DNA of 64,000 nt from positions 2,713,426 to 2,777,425 of the forward strand of contig NZ_RBIL01000001.1 in NCBI RefSeq assembly GCF_003633755.1. The letters run 5' to 3'. This document shows positions 26,702 to 35,682 of this stretch, piece by piece. The position numbers and the translations under genes are program-made. The stretch's first letter is position 1; the number at the start of each line of letters is the position of its first letter. This DNA comes from Solirubrobacter pauli (GTDB lineage Bacteria > Actinomycetota > Thermoleophilia > Solirubrobacterales > Solirubrobacteraceae). The notes beneath the pieces were generated by a model. The model was not told the origin of the DNA. It ran no database searches and worked only from the letters and a program-made list of their open reading frames with translations.

Positions 26702-27423
26702 GCGGCGGGCGAGCGGCCGACGACGGCCTTGAACGCCTTGATGAAGTGCGCCTGGTCGAAGTAGCCGAGGTCCAGCGCCATGCTCGCCCAGTCGGCGTCG
26801 CCCTCGGCCATCCGCTCGGCCGCCTCGTGCAGGCGGATGCGGTCCAGGACCCACTTGGGGGTGACGCCGACGTACTCGCGGAACAGACGCTGGAGCGTCC
26901 GCGGGGAATAGCCGGCGTAGGCGCACAGATGCTCGACGCGGGTGATCGACGGGTCGCGCAGCATCGCGGCGTGCAGCTCCACGATCTCGTCGACGCGCGG
27001 GTCGTCGGTCCAGCCGTGGGCGCGCAGGCCGTCTTCGATCTCGGCGAACGTCGTCGGGCGCAGCGGGCCGAAGACGGTGTCGGCGACGAGCACGCTGTTC
27101 GTCAGCGTGTGGGCCGGGACGGGGTGGAACGCGTGGAAGCCGCCGGGACGGAACTTGGTGGCGATGGCCCGGCCGGAGCCGGTCAGCTCGCGGTTCCAGC
27201 GCCGGGTGTGGACGCCGGTGATCCATGCGCCGTCGGCCTCGAAGGTGAGGTTCACGCTCGGGTGGGTGACGATCTCGGACGTGAACGGGGAGCTGAGGTC
27301 CCACTCGACCATCCAGTGGCGCTCCACGAGGTGCGCGAGGTCCGCCGAGGGCGGCTCGCGGGTGAGCACGACGTGCCGGCGGAACGCCTCGGGCCGCAGG
27401 ATGCCGCGGGTGTCGTCGTGCAT
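26668..27423 (-). CDS. AraC-family transcriptional regulator
   Basis: 251 residues. An N-terminal sensing domain (about 15-130, with ERHWMVEWDL and TKFRPGGFHAF) is followed by the two-helix-turn-helix AraC domain (about 155-245: YAGYSPRTLQRLFREYVG and ALDLGYFDQAHFIKAFKAVVGRSP, given here as separate pieces). It is divergent from the VOC protein gene 49 bp away, a likely target. Confidence 0.87.
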   Translation of the reverse strand: MHDDTRGILRPEAFRRHVVLTREPPSADLAHLVERHWMVEWDLSSPFTSEIVTHPSVNLTFEADGAWITGVHTRRWNRELTGSGRAIATKFRPGGFHAFHPVPAHTLTNSVLVADTVFGPLRPTTFAEIEDGLRAHGWTDDPRVDEIVELHAAMLRDPSITRVEHLCAYAGYSPRTLQRLFREYVGVTPKWVLDRIRLHEAAERMAEGDADWASMALDLGYFDQAHFIKAFKAVVGRSPAAYALSASSSVA

Positions 27424-27472
27424 GTCGCGTTCTTACAATACGGGCGCTTTCCGGGGATTTACGGTGGCTCGC

Positions 27473-27928
27473 ATGTCTGTGAAGCCGATTCCCGAGGGGT
27501 TCCACACCGTCACGCCCGTGCTCGCCGTGGACGGCGGCGTCGAAGCGCTGGGGTTCTATGAGCGCGCGTTCGGCGCGCAGGTCCGCCTCAAGCTCGTGAT
27601 GGGCGGCAAGCTGATGCACTCCGAGCTGCAGATCGGCAGCTCGATCGTGTGCGTCAGCGACTCGTTCCCGGAGTTCGGGTCGGTCGCGCCGAAGGCCGAC
27701 GAGGCCGTGCCGGTCGCGCTGATGATCTACACCGAGGACACCGACGCGCTGTACGCGCGGGCGACCGAGGCGGGCGCGACCGGCGTCACGCCGCCCAACG
27801 ACACCTTCCACGGCGACCGCGCGTGCTCGCTGCGCGACCCGTACGGCCACCGCTGGATGATCTGCACCCACATCGAGGACATGGACGAGGCCGAGATGCA
27901 GCGCCGCACCGAGGAGGCGATGGCCTAG
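27473..27928 (+). CDS. VOC/glyoxalase-fold protein (PhnB/YdfO-like)
   Basis: 151 residues. Two beta-alpha-beta-beta-beta halves: VTPVLAVDGGVEALGFYERAFGA starts the first and ALMIYTEDTDALYARATEAGA the second (each longer than quoted elsewhere), ending in SLRDPYGHRWMI. Such proteins often act on small electrophiles or antibiotics or have unknown roles. Transcribed divergently from an AraC regulator. The stop TAG shares CTAG with the kynureninase stop. Confidence 0.82.
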   Translation: MSVKPIPEGFHTVTPVLAVDGGVEALGFYERAFGAQVRLKLVMGGKLMHSELQIGSSIVCVSDSFPEFGSVAPKADEAVPVALMIYTEDTDALYARATEAGATGVTPPNDTFHGDRACSLRDPYGHRWMICTHIEDMDEAEMQRRTEEAMA

Positions 27929-29124
27929 GTCACCCGCGAGACCGTCGCGTCCACCTCGCGGTGCACGCCACGCTCGACGAGGTCGCGCAGGCGGTCCAGC
28001 GCGTCGTAGACGTCGACGAACCGCGTGTAGAGCGGCGCGACGCCCAGGCGCACGGAGTCCGGGCCGCGGAAGTCCGGGATGACGTCGGCGCGCTCGATCA
28101 GCGCCTTGCAGATCGGCCACGCCTCCGCGTGGCGGAGCGAGACGTGCGAGCCGCGCAGGTGCGGCTCGCGCGGCGTGCCGACGCTGAAGCCGAGCGGCGC
28201 GAGCCACTGGTCGTGCAGGGTGAGCAGCAGCTCCGTCTGGGCGACGGACTTCTCGCGCAGCGCGTCGATGCCCGCCTCGGCGGTGATCCGCACGCCCTCC
28301 TCGACGGCGGCGAGGACGAGGATCGGCGGCGTGCCGGCGAGGAAGCGCGTGATGCCGGGCGCGGGCTCGTACGGGCGCTCCATCTCGAACTGGCGCGCCT
28401 GGCCGAACCAGCCCTGGATCGGGCTGACGAGCGCGTCCGGCTCGCGGACGTAGACGTAGCCGGTCGCGCCGGGCCCGGCGTTGAGGTACTTGTACGTGCA
28501 GCCGACCGCGTAGCGCATGCGCGCCGCGTCGACGGGCACGGAGCCGGCGGAGTGGCTCAGGTCCCAGATCACCGTGTCCGGGAAGGCGGCCACGTCGGCG
28601 AGGGCGCCCGACCGGTAGGCGACGTGCGAGAGCACGGTCAGCGCGCCCTCGGGCACGTCCTCCGGCTGCGGGCCGTACAGCGGGTCCACGGGGAAGACCG
28701 TCAGCTCCAGGCCGCGGGCGCGCGCGATGCCCTCCAGCACGTAGCGGTCGGTCGGGAAGTTGTCCTGGTCGGTGGCCAGGTGGGTGAACGCGCCCGTGTC
28801 CAGGATGGCGTTCACGAGCTTGAACAGGTTCACCGTGACGCTGTCGGCGACGAGCACCGTGCCGCTCGGCGCGCCGATGACCTCGGCGAGCGCATCGCCG
28901 GTGCGCGTGGGCGCGTCGATCCAGTCGTGCCAGCCACCGACGAGCTCGGCACCCCACTGGTCGATCACGCGGTGCAGCCGCTCGCGCGTGCCCTTCGGCA
29001 ACCGGCCGAGCGAGTTGCCGTCGAGGTAGAGGCGATGGGGGTCCTCGATCACGAAGCGGTCGCGGAAGGCGGCGAGCGGGTCGGCCGCGTCCAGCCGCAG
29101 CGCGTCCTCACGGGTCACAGCCAT
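27925..29124 (-). CDS. kynU: Kynureninase
   Basis: 399 residues from ATG 29124. PLP fold type I with LYLDGNSLGRLPKGT, DNFPTDRYV, WDLSHSAGSVPVDA and the PLP Lys in CTYKYLNAGPGATGY, all kynureninase hallmarks. It cleaves kynurenine to anthranilate and alanine. The start overlaps the end of the upstream formamidase-like gene by 10 bp, so aminotransferase, formamidase and kynureninase form one operon. No tryptophan dioxygenase gene is in the window. Confidence 0.93.
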   Translation of the reverse strand: MAVTREDALRLDAADPLAAFRDRFVIEDPHRLYLDGNSLGRLPKGTRERLHRVIDQWGAELVGGWHDWIDAPTRTGDALAEVIGAPSGTVLVADSVTVNLFKLVNAILDTGAFTHLATDQDNFPTDRYVLEGIARARGLELTVFPVDPLYGPQPEDVPEGALTVLSHVAYRSGALADVAAFPDTVIWDLSHSAGSVPVDAARMRYAVGCTYKYLNAGPGATGYVYVREPDALVSPIQGWFGQARQFEMERPYEPAPGITRFLAGTPPILVLAAVEEGVRITAEAGIDALREKSVAQTELLLTLHDQWLAPLGFSVGTPREPHLRGSHVSLRHAEAWPICKALIERADVIPDFRGPDSVRLGVAPLYTRFVDVYDALDRLRDLVERGVHREVDATVSRVT

Positions 29125-29780
29125 GCGAGCACCGCCTTCCACAGCGGGTTGTCCGGATCGATGTGGCCGAAGTGGTCCTCGTCGGGCTCGACGATCAGCG
29201 ACGCGCCGCTCGCCGCCGCGAAGCGCTCGCTGATCTCGGGCGGGACGATGTCGTCGCGGCCGCCGTGGGTCAGCAGGACGGGAACGCCGAGCGGGAGCCG
29301 CTCGATCGGCGATGCGAGATCGCTCGGGTGGTCGCCGAGGAAGACGTCGACGATGCCGTTCGAGAGCCGCAGCTCCCGCGCACGCTGCAGGTCGAGCACA
29401 CCGGCCTGCGAGACGACGCCGGTCACGGCCACGCGCGGAGACTCCCGGGTCGCGGCCCAGGCGGCGAGGTGCCCGCCCGCGGAGTGCCCGATCGTCACGA
29501 CGCGGGACCGGTCCACAGGCAGCTCGGCCAGCAGGTCGATCGCCGCGGACACGTCGTCCAGGGTCTCCGGGACGCCGCCGCCGTTGCCGATCCGGCGGTA
29601 CTCGACGTTCCACGCCGTCCACCCGCGCGCGGCCAGGTCGTGCGCGAGCGGCTCCATCAGGTCCAAGCCGTACTGGGCCTTCCAGAACCCGCCGTGGATG
29701 AGCACGGCCACGGGCCCCTCGCCGTACAGCACGCCGTACTGCGAGGGGTCCGATCCGTACCTATGAAGCTGCGACTCCAA
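29115..29780 (-). CDS. Alpha/beta hydrolase, kynurenine formamidase-like
   Basis: 221 residues from TTG 29780, inside the end of the aminotransferase gene. HGGFWKAQYG is the oxyanion motif of arylformamidases, the nucleophile Ser is in IGHSAGGHLAAW, Asp in THGGRDDIVP and His in DEDHFGHID. Position directly before kynureninase supports N-formylkynurenine hydrolysis. A general carboxylesterase is the alternative. Confidence 0.82.
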   Translation of the reverse strand: MESQLHRYGSDPSQYGVLYGEGPVAVLIHGGFWKAQYGLDLMEPLAHDLAARGWTAWNVEYRRIGNGGGVPETLDDVSAAIDLLAELPVDRSRVVTIGHSAGGHLAAWAATRESPRVAVTGVVSQAGVLDLQRARELRLSNGIVDVFLGDHPSDLASPIERLPLGVPVLLTHGGRDDIVPPEISERFAAASGASLIVEPDEDHFGHIDPDNPLWKAVLAWL

Positions 29781-30849
29781 GGCTCTTGAGCGCGTCGGCC
29801 AGCTTCGTGATGCCCTCGTCGATCTGCTCCGGCGTGACGCCCGAGTAGGCGAGGCGGAGCGTGTTGGCCGCGCCGCCGAAGTCGCTGCCCTTGACGAACT
29901 GGACCTCGCGCTGGGCGGCGGCCTTCTCGAGCTCGGCGGCGTCGACGCCCTCCGGCAGCTCCACCCACATGAAGTAGCCGCCGGACGGGTTGGCGAACTT
30001 CGCCTCGGGGATCTCGCGCTGGAGCGCGGTGACGACCGCGTCCTTGCGGGCCTTGAGGTTCGTCTTGACCGTCTCGATCGCGCCGTCCATGCGCCCGGAG
30101 CGGGCGAACTGGTTCACGATCGACTGGGCGACCATGTTCGGCGAGATGTACGTGTTGGTCGCGATGCCCTGGATCTGCTTGATCACGGCCTGCGGGCCGA
30201 CCAGGTAGCCGACGCGGATGCCCGGGCACACCGTCTTCGAGAACGAGGACGCGTAGACGACGCGGCCGGCGTCGTCCTGGCTGAGCATGGTCGGGATCGG
30301 CTCGCCCTCGAAGCGGATCGACACGTACGGGTCGTCCTCGAAGATCGTGAAGTCGTGCTCGACCGCGAGCTCCAGCAGCGCCGTGCGCTTCTCGGCCGAG
30401 AGCGTGTAGCCGGCGGGGTTCTGGAAGTTCGGGATGATGTGCGCGAGCTTCGGGTGCACGGCCTCGGCGAGCACGGTCTTGAGCGCGTCGATGCTGATGC
30501 CGTCGTCCTCGAGGTCGACGAAGCGCACGTCCGCGCCGCGCTCGCGCAGGTTGAGCAGCGTGCGGTCGTAGGTCGGGTTCTCGACGATCACCGCATCGCC
30601 CGGCTGCACGAGCAGCTCGAACAGGAACGCGTCGGCCTGCATCGAGCCGTTGGTGACGAGCACCTGCTCGACGGCGACACCGTGCTGGTCGGCGATCCAC
30701 TCGCGCAGCGGCACGTAGCCGACGCTCGTGCCGTAGGCCGTCGTCCCCGCCGGGTCGTTCTCGAAGGCGAGCTTGGAGGCCTCCTTGAGGCCTTCCACGT
30801 CAACGATGTCGAGCGACGGCGCCCCACGGGCGAAGGAGATCGTGGCCAT
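29761..30849 (-). CDS. Class I/II PLP aminotransferase, possibly kynurenine or 2-aminoadipate type
   Basis: 362 residues. Fold type I with TNGSMQADAFLFELLVQPG, PNFQNPAGYTLS and the PLP Lys in SSFSKTVCPGIRVGY, as in AadAT/LysN/MocR-type aminotransferases without an HTH. First gene of the kynurenine operon, so kynurenine transamination to kynurenate is plausible but not shown. Other amino-acid transaminations fit equally well from sequence. Confidence 0.87.
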   Translation of the reverse strand: MATISFARGAPSLDIVDVEGLKEASKLAFENDPAGTTAYGTSVGYVPLREWIADQHGVAVEQVLVTNGSMQADAFLFELLVQPGDAVIVENPTYDRTLLNLRERGADVRFVDLEDDGISIDALKTVLAEAVHPKLAHIIPNFQNPAGYTLSAEKRTALLELAVEHDFTIFEDDPYVSIRFEGEPIPTMLSQDDAGRVVYASSFSKTVCPGIRVGYLVGPQAVIKQIQGIATNTYISPNMVAQSIVNQFARSGRMDGAIETVKTNLKARKDAVVTALQREIPEAKFANPSGGYFMWVELPEGVDAAELEKAAAQREVQFVKGSDFGGAANTLRLAYSGVTPEQIDEGITKLADALKSLGVAAS

Positions 30850-30859
30850 GCCGGGGAGA

Positions 30860-32086
30860 CTAGCGGCGTTTGCAGAACGTCCCGACGCTGATCACGACGG
30901 GCTGGTCGAGCCGTCGCGCGGCGTACTCGATCGTGAGCGTCCGCGGCGGCTTCCCCCGCTCCAGACGGCGGACGTCGGCCGTCGTCATCTGGTACATGCG
31001 CAACCGCCGGAGCGCGGCCTTGCCGTCCTGCGTGCGCGGCTGCGCCAGGCCGGCCACGGCCATCCCGGGCGGGCAGCTCACGCGCGCCGTCTCGCGCTTG
31101 AAGGTGCGCTGGCCCGCGGGCAGCGCGACGGTGAGCTTGGCGATCGCGACGTCCGGCGGGAGCGTGCTGCCCGCGCGGATGGGTGCGCCGCTGATGGCCT
31201 TGCCGCCGACCTCCGCGGCGGGCGCGCGGTCGCGCACGACCTCCTTCTGGCCGGCGACCCACGCGGTCGCGCCGCCGGCCGCGAGCACGGCGCAGCAGCC
31301 GCCCGCGACGAGCTTGGCGGTCACGCCGCCGCCCCCGCCGACGGCGGACAGCAGGCCGCCGAGCGGCCCGAAGCCCAGCGGCGGGACGAGCACCCGCAGG
31401 CGGTTGCGCGTGGCCTTCAGGTTCGCGCGGAACTCGGCGCACGCGGAGCAGCGCTTGACGTGGCGCAGCGCGTGCTCGGACGGGCGGCGCTTCTCGTCGT
31501 GCGCGGCGAGCAGGTCCTCGCGGATGTCGTGGCAGGCCGCGTCGCGCGCCTGCGCCGCCGCGTTGAGGCTGATGCGGGCGCGCTTGACGAGCTGGCGCGA
31601 CGCCTGCGGGGTGACCTCCAGCACGCTCGCGACCTCGTCGTGGCTGAGCCCGTCGAGCTCGCGCATCAGCAGGGCCGTGCGCTGCTGCTCGGGCAGGTCG
31701 GCGAGGTCGTCGATCAGCGCGCGCAGCTCGTGGCGGCGGCTGAGCGTGGCGTAGACGTCCTCGCCCGCCGCCAGCTGGTCCTCGTCCTGGAGCGCGACCG
31801 GCCGCGTGCGCCGCAGCTCGTCCAGGCAGAGGTTGCGGACGATCCGGTGCAGCCACGGCTTGAGCTCCACCGGCCGCTCGTCGGCGCGCAGCGCGCGGTG
31901 GGCGCGCAGGAACGCCTCCTGGACGACGCCCTCGGGATCACCGCCGTGCGCGCGCAGCGCCCGCGCGGCCGTCGCGTGCAGGCGCCGGGCATGGCGCTCG
32001 TGGATCGCCGCGAACGCGTCCTCGTCCCCCGCGCGGAAGCGCTTCACCAGGTGCTCATCGGAGCGCAGTCGCAGGGCGGGGGTCAC
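30860..32086 (-). CDS. ECF sigma factor with fused zinc-finger-like, transmembrane and extracytoplasmic domains
   Basis: 408 residues from GTG 32086. Sigma-70 region 2 (about 10-95, EGVVQEAFLRAHR and LKPWLHRIVRNLCLDELRR) and region 4 (about 115-175, LPEQQRTALLMRELDGLSHDE and ASRQLVKRAR) are followed by a ZAS-like motif HALRHVKRCSAC (His205, His209, Cys213, Cys216), a Gly-rich hydrophobic segment (about 250-277) likely spanning the membrane, and about 130 residues outside. The sigma factor thus carries its own anti-sigma-like module and would be membrane-bound until released. The neighbouring aminotransferase begins 10 bp downstream. Confidence 0.88.
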   Translation of the reverse strand: MTPALRLRSDEHLVKRFRAGDEDAFAAIHERHARRLHATAARALRAHGGDPEGVVQEAFLRAHRALRADERPVELKPWLHRIVRNLCLDELRRTRPVALQDEDQLAAGEDVYATLSRRHELRALIDDLADLPEQQRTALLMRELDGLSHDEVASVLEVTPQASRQLVKRARISLNAAAQARDAACHDIREDLLAAHDEKRRPSEHALRHVKRCSACAEFRANLKATRNRLRVLVPPLGFGPLGGLLSAVGGGGGVTAKLVAGGCCAVLAAGGATAWVAGQKEVVRDRAPAAEVGGKAISGAPIRAGSTLPPDVAIAKLTVALPAGQRTFKRETARVSCPPGMAVAGLAQPRTQDGKAALRRLRMYQMTTADVRRLERGKPPRTLTIEYAARRLDQPVVISVGTFCKRR

Positions 32087-32130
32087 TGGAAGAGCCTACG
32101 AGTCGGGCGGTGGGGATGTGACGGACGTTC

Positions 32131-33462
32131 GTGCGGATAATCCTGGCTGTGGACTACCTGTCGCGAGCTGCCGAAGCGGTGGCGGCCTGGCGCGAGCCGG
32201 CGCCCTCGCACCCCGCCCTGGAACCTGACGCGGCGCGCCTGGACGCCGCGTGGAGCGAGTTCGTCGAGCGGATGGGGACGAGCTATCCGTTCCACCACCC
32301 GCGCTACGCGGGGCAGATGCTCAAGCCGCCGCACCCCGTCGCGATCGCCGCCTACACCGCGGCGCTGCACATCAACGCGAACAACCACGCGCTCGACGGC
32401 GGGCCGGCGACGAGCGCGATGGAGATCGAGGTCGTCGAGTGGCTGGCGGAGATGTTCGGCCTCGGCGGCGCGCTCGGGCACCTGACGTCCTCGGGCACGA
32501 TCGCGAACCTCGAGGCGCTCTGGGTGGCGCGCGAGCTGCACCCGGACAAGGCGGTCGTCTACGGCGCGAACGCGCACTACACCCACTCGCGCATGTGCGC
32601 CGTGCTGGGCGTGCAGGGGATCGAGGCGCCGGCGGACGTGGCCGGGCGGATCGACCTCGACGCGGTCGAGGCGCTCTGCCAGACCGGCGGAGTCGGCACG
32701 ATCGTGGTCACCGCGGGCACGACCGGCACGGGCACGCTGGACGACGTCGCGCGCGTCGTGTCCTTCCGCGAGCAGTACGGCGTGCGCGTGCACGTCGACG
32801 CCGCGTACGGCGGCTTCTTCACGCTGCTGGCGGACAGCGGGCTGATCGACGGCGGGCCCTTCCGCGCGATCGCCGGCGCGGATAGCGTCGTCGTCGACCC
32901 GCACAAGCATGGCCTGCAGCCCTACGGGTGCGGCGCGGTGCTGTTCCGCGACCCGGGCGTCGGACGGCTGTACAAGCACGACTCGCCGTACACGTACTTC
33001 ACCTCCGCCGAGCTGCACCTGGGCGAGATCTCGCTCGAGTGCTCACGCGCGGGCGCCGCGGCGGCCGCCCTGTGGCTGACGCTGCGGTCATTGGACCTGG
33101 CGCCGATCCTGTCCGCCGGCGTGCGGGCGGCGCAGGCGTGGGCGGCGCTCATCCGCGAGTCCGACGTGCTCACGCTGCACCGCGAGCCGGAGCTGGACAT
33201 CCTCACCTACTTCCCGAGCGGGACGCGTGCTTCGGCGATCGACGCCGCGTCCGAGCGGGTGCTGCAGGCGGGCATGACCGAGCCCGATCCCGTGTTCCTG
33301 TCGACGCTGCGGATCGGCCGCGACGCGTTCGCCGCCGCCCACCCCGAGGTGGAGCTGGACGTCGACGGCGTGCGGGTGCTGCGGTCGGTGCTGATGAAGC
33401 CCGAGCACGAACCGCACGTGCCGTGGCTTCACGAGCGGGTCAGTCGAATCGTGAGATCGTGA
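32131..33462 (+). CDS. Group II PLP-dependent decarboxylase (aromatic amino acid/glutamate type)
   Basis: 443 residues from GTG 32131; GTG 32149 is an alternative. Motifs are HINANNHALDGGPATSAME, LTSSGTIANLEAL, VHVDAAYGGFF and the PLP Lys in VDPHKHGLQPYGCGA. Related enzymes decarboxylate tryptophan, tyrosine, DOPA or glutamate; the substrate here is not clear. Proximity to the kynurenine operon hints at an aromatic substrate. Divergent from the ECF sigma gene with a 44-bp gap; its end overlaps the convergent delta-60 gene by 23 bp. Confidence 0.87.
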   Translation: MRIILAVDYLSRAAEAVAAWREPAPSHPALEPDAARLDAAWSEFVERMGTSYPFHHPRYAGQMLKPPHPVAIAAYTAALHINANNHALDGGPATSAMEIEVVEWLAEMFGLGGALGHLTSSGTIANLEALWVARELHPDKAVVYGANAHYTHSRMCAVLGVQGIEAPADVAGRIDLDAVEALCQTGGVGTIVVTAGTTGTGTLDDVARVVSFREQYGVRVHVDAAYGGFFTLLADSGLIDGGPFRAIAGADSVVVDPHKHGLQPYGCGAVLFRDPGVGRLYKHDSPYTYFTSAELHLGEISLECSRAGAAAAALWLTLRSLDLAPILSAGVRAAQAWAALIRESDVLTLHREPELDILTYFPSGTRASAIDAASERVLQAGMTEPDPVFLSTLRIGRDAFAAAHPEVELDVDGVRVLRSVLMKPEHEPHVPWLHERVSRIVRS

Positions 33463-34708
33463 GCGCGAAGCGGCCCGTGTAGCTGGTGCCGCCGAAGGAG
33501 CGCACGAGCGTGCCCGGGCCGGCCGACGAGCCCGCGACGACCGCCTTGCTGCCCGCGATGTCGATCGCGTCGAAGCGCGTGTAGACCGGCGTGCCGCCCG
33601 GGGGCTGGCCGAGCACCGGGTAGGTGATCCCGCCGCTGCCGTAGGCCTTGTCGCGGGCGCCGTTGGCCCGCAGACGGACGAGCAGCGAGTCGGGCGCGCG
33701 GCCCGTGCCGGCCAGCACGATCCGGCCCGCGCGGTCGCGGACCATCGACGTGATGCGCAGGTCGCGGCCCGAGCGCGTGATCCGGGCGACGCCGTTGCTG
33801 CCGAAGCGCGTGTCCACGGTGCCGTCGGGCTTGATGCGGATGACGCTCCCGCGCGGGCTGCCGGTGGCCGTGAGGTCGGTGCCGGCGACGAGCGTGGTGT
33901 TCGACGGGCCTTGGCGGATCGCCGCGGCGCCGATGCCGGGTCCGGCGCCGGGGCCGAGCGGGTGCGTGATGACGCCCGTGCCGCCCCAGGCGGGGTCGGG
34001 TGCGCCGGCGGCGTTCAGGCGCACGACCGTGAACGAGGCCGCACCGGTCGCGACGGTGTAGGTCACCGTGCCGTCGGCGCGCAGCAGCAGGCTCGTCACC
34101 TTGCCGGTCAGGCCGAGCGCGGGGTTCGTGAACGCCGGGTCGACCGTGCCGTCGCCCAGCAGGCGCATCAGGAACGGCGCGCCGCCGGACGAGCCGCCGA
34201 GGTAGACGACGCCGTTGCGGTCCATCGCCATCGCGCCCAGCTCGACGTCGGCCGGGCCGCTGAGCACGTAGCCCAGCCCCGCGCCGAAGCTCGGGTCCAC
34301 CTCGCCGCTGGGCAGCAGCCGCAGCGTGACGAAGCGCGTGGAGCCGTCCGCCAGCCGCAGCGTGCCGGACGCGACGACGCGGCCGTCACGCACGATCGCG
34401 ATGCCCTTCACGCCGTCCAGCGACGTGCCGGGCAGCGCCGGGACGACCTGGCCGCGCGTGCCGAACGTGCTGTCCAGCGAGCCGGACGCGCGCAGCTTGA
34501 CCAGCACGAGCTGGCCCGCCGCGGCACCGCCCGCGAGCACGCGGTTGCCGCTGACGACCTTGACGGCATGGCCGACGGCATCGGCGTCCGTGGCCTTCAG
34601 CGTGACCGTGCCACGGCGGCCGAAGTCCCGGTCGGGGTCGCCGGCGGCCGCGAGCGCAGTGCTCGGCAGGGCCAACAGCAGGGCAAGGACGGTCAGGACG
34701 CGGATCAT
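33440..34708 (-). CDS. Secreted delta-60 repeat beta-propeller protein
   Basis: 422 residues from ATG 34708; a TTG at 34720 is also possible. A signal peptide (IRVLTVLALLLALPSTALA) is followed by repeats with the delta-60 core G-x-[LV]-D-x-x-F-G-x-x-G, e.g. GSLDSTFGTRG, GEVDPSFGAG, GTVDTRFGSNG. The rest is Gly/Val-rich beta structure. The function is unknown; such proteins are abundant in soil actinobacteria and myxobacteria. A perfect palindrome lies 16 bp upstream of the ATG. Confidence 0.82.
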   Translation of the reverse strand: MIRVLTVLALLLALPSTALAAAGDPDRDFGRRGTVTLKATDADAVGHAVKVVSGNRVLAGGAAAGQLVLVKLRASGSLDSTFGTRGQVVPALPGTSLDGVKGIAIVRDGRVVASGTLRLADGSTRFVTLRLLPSGEVDPSFGAGLGYVLSGPADVELGAMAMDRNGVVYLGGSSGGAPFLMRLLGDGTVDPAFTNPALGLTGKVTSLLLRADGTVTYTVATGAASFTVVRLNAAGAPDPAWGGTGVITHPLGPGAGPGIGAAAIRQGPSNTTLVAGTDLTATGSPRGSVIRIKPDGTVDTRFGSNGVARITRSGRDLRITSMVRDRAGRIVLAGTGRAPDSLLVRLRANGARDKAYGSGGITYPVLGQPPGGTPVYTRFDAIDIAGSKAVVAGSSAGPGTLVRSFGGTSYTGRFALTISRFD

Positions 34709-34723
34709 CGGAGCCTTCAACGC

Positions 34724-34737
34724 TTCACACGTGTGAA
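34724..34737. promoter_or_regulatory. Perfect 14-bp palindrome upstream of the delta-60 gene
   Basis: TTCACACGTGTGAA, AT-richer than its surroundings, 16 bp before the delta-60 ATG. It looks like an operator for a dimeric repressor. No regulator is adjacent, so the binding protein is unknown. Confidence 0.45.
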
Positions 34738-34750
34738 CGATGCGGCGAGA

Positions 34751-34780
34751 GCATGGCAGGCGCGGCGGCGCCTGCCATGC
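34751..34780 (-). terminator. Strong hairpin after sucD
   Basis: Perfect 13-bp stem GCATGGCAGGCGC / GCGCCTGCCATGC with loop GGCG, 15 bases past the sucD stop. There is no U tract. It separates the sucCD operon from the delta-60 gene on the same strand. Confidence 0.65.
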
Positions 34781-34794
34781 GTCCCTGCCTCTGG

Positions 34795-35682
34795 TCAGGC
34801 GGTCTTGAGCGATCCGGCGATCTCGGCCGCGATCTGCGCGACCTCGGTCGGCGTGCGGCCGACGCGCACGCCGTTGGCCTCCAGCGCCTCCTGCTTGGCC
34901 TTGGCCGTGCCGGCGCTGCCGGACACGATCGCGCCCGCGTGGCCCATCGTCTTACCGGGCGGTGCGGTGAAGCCCGCGATGTAGGCGACGACGGGCTTCG
35001 TCACGTTCGCCTTGATGAACTCGGCCGCCTCTTCCTCGGCGGAGCCGCCGATCTCGCCGGCCATGACGATCAGCTCGGTCTCGGGGTCGGCCTCGAACTC
35101 GGCGAGGATGTCGATGAACGACGAGCCCGGGACCGGGTCGCCGCCGATGCCGACGATGCTCGAGTTGCCGAAGCCGGCCTGGGCCAGCTCGTTACCGATC
35201 TGGTAGGTCAGCGTGCCGGAGCGGCTGACGACGCCGACGTTGCCCTCGGAGAAGAACGACGCGGGGATGATGCCCACGTTCGCCTTGCCCGGCGACAGGA
35301 TGCCCGGGCAGTTCGGCCCGACCAGCCGCACGTTCGGATTGCGCGTGAGCTGGTTGTAGACGCGCAGCTCGTCGTGCGCGGGGATGCCCTCGGTGATCGC
35401 GATGATCAGGCTGATGCCGGCGTCCTCGGCCTCGAGGATCGAGTCGGCGGCGAAGCGCGGCGGCACGAAGATCATCGCCGTGTTCGCGCCGGTCTTGTCG
35501 ACGGCGTCGTGGAACGTGTTGAACACCGGGATGCCCTCGACGTCCTGGCCGCCCTTGCCGGGCGTGACGCCGGAGACGACGTTCGTCCCGTAGTTGCGGT
35601 TGTTGAGCGTGTGGAACGTGCCCTCGCGGCCCGTGATGCCCGAGACGCAGAGCTTCGTGTCGTTGTTGACCAGGATCGCCAT
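34795..35682 (-). CDS. sucD: Succinyl-CoA synthetase alpha subunit
   Basis: 295 residues. CoA-binding Rossmann fold with [12 protein letters not shown], then [32 protein letters not shown] and the phospho-His in [16 protein letters not shown]. It forms the TCA-cycle succinyl-CoA synthetase with SucC. The ATG overlaps the sucC stop as TGATG. A strong hairpin follows. Confidence 0.95.
   Translation of the reverse strand: MAILVNNDTKLCVSGITGREGTFHTLNNRNYGTNVVSGVTPGKGGQDVEGIPVFNTFHDAVDKTGANTAMIFVPPRFAADSILEAEDAGISLIIAITEGIPAHDELRVYNQLTRNPNVRLVGPNCPGILSPGKANVGIIPASFFSEGNVGVVSRSGTLTYQIGNELAQAGFGNSSIVGIGGDPVPGSSFIDILAEFEADPETELIVMAGEIGGSAEEEAAEFIKANVTKPVVAYIAGFTAPPGKTMGHAGAIVSGSAGTAKAKQEALEANGVRVGRTPTEVAQIAAEIAGSLKTA

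Noticed and set aside
27649-29766. 705-codon plus-strand open frame over the kynureninase operon
   Set aside because: Arg/Ala/Val/Asp-rich composition without domains; it is the mirror of well-supported minus-strand enzymes.
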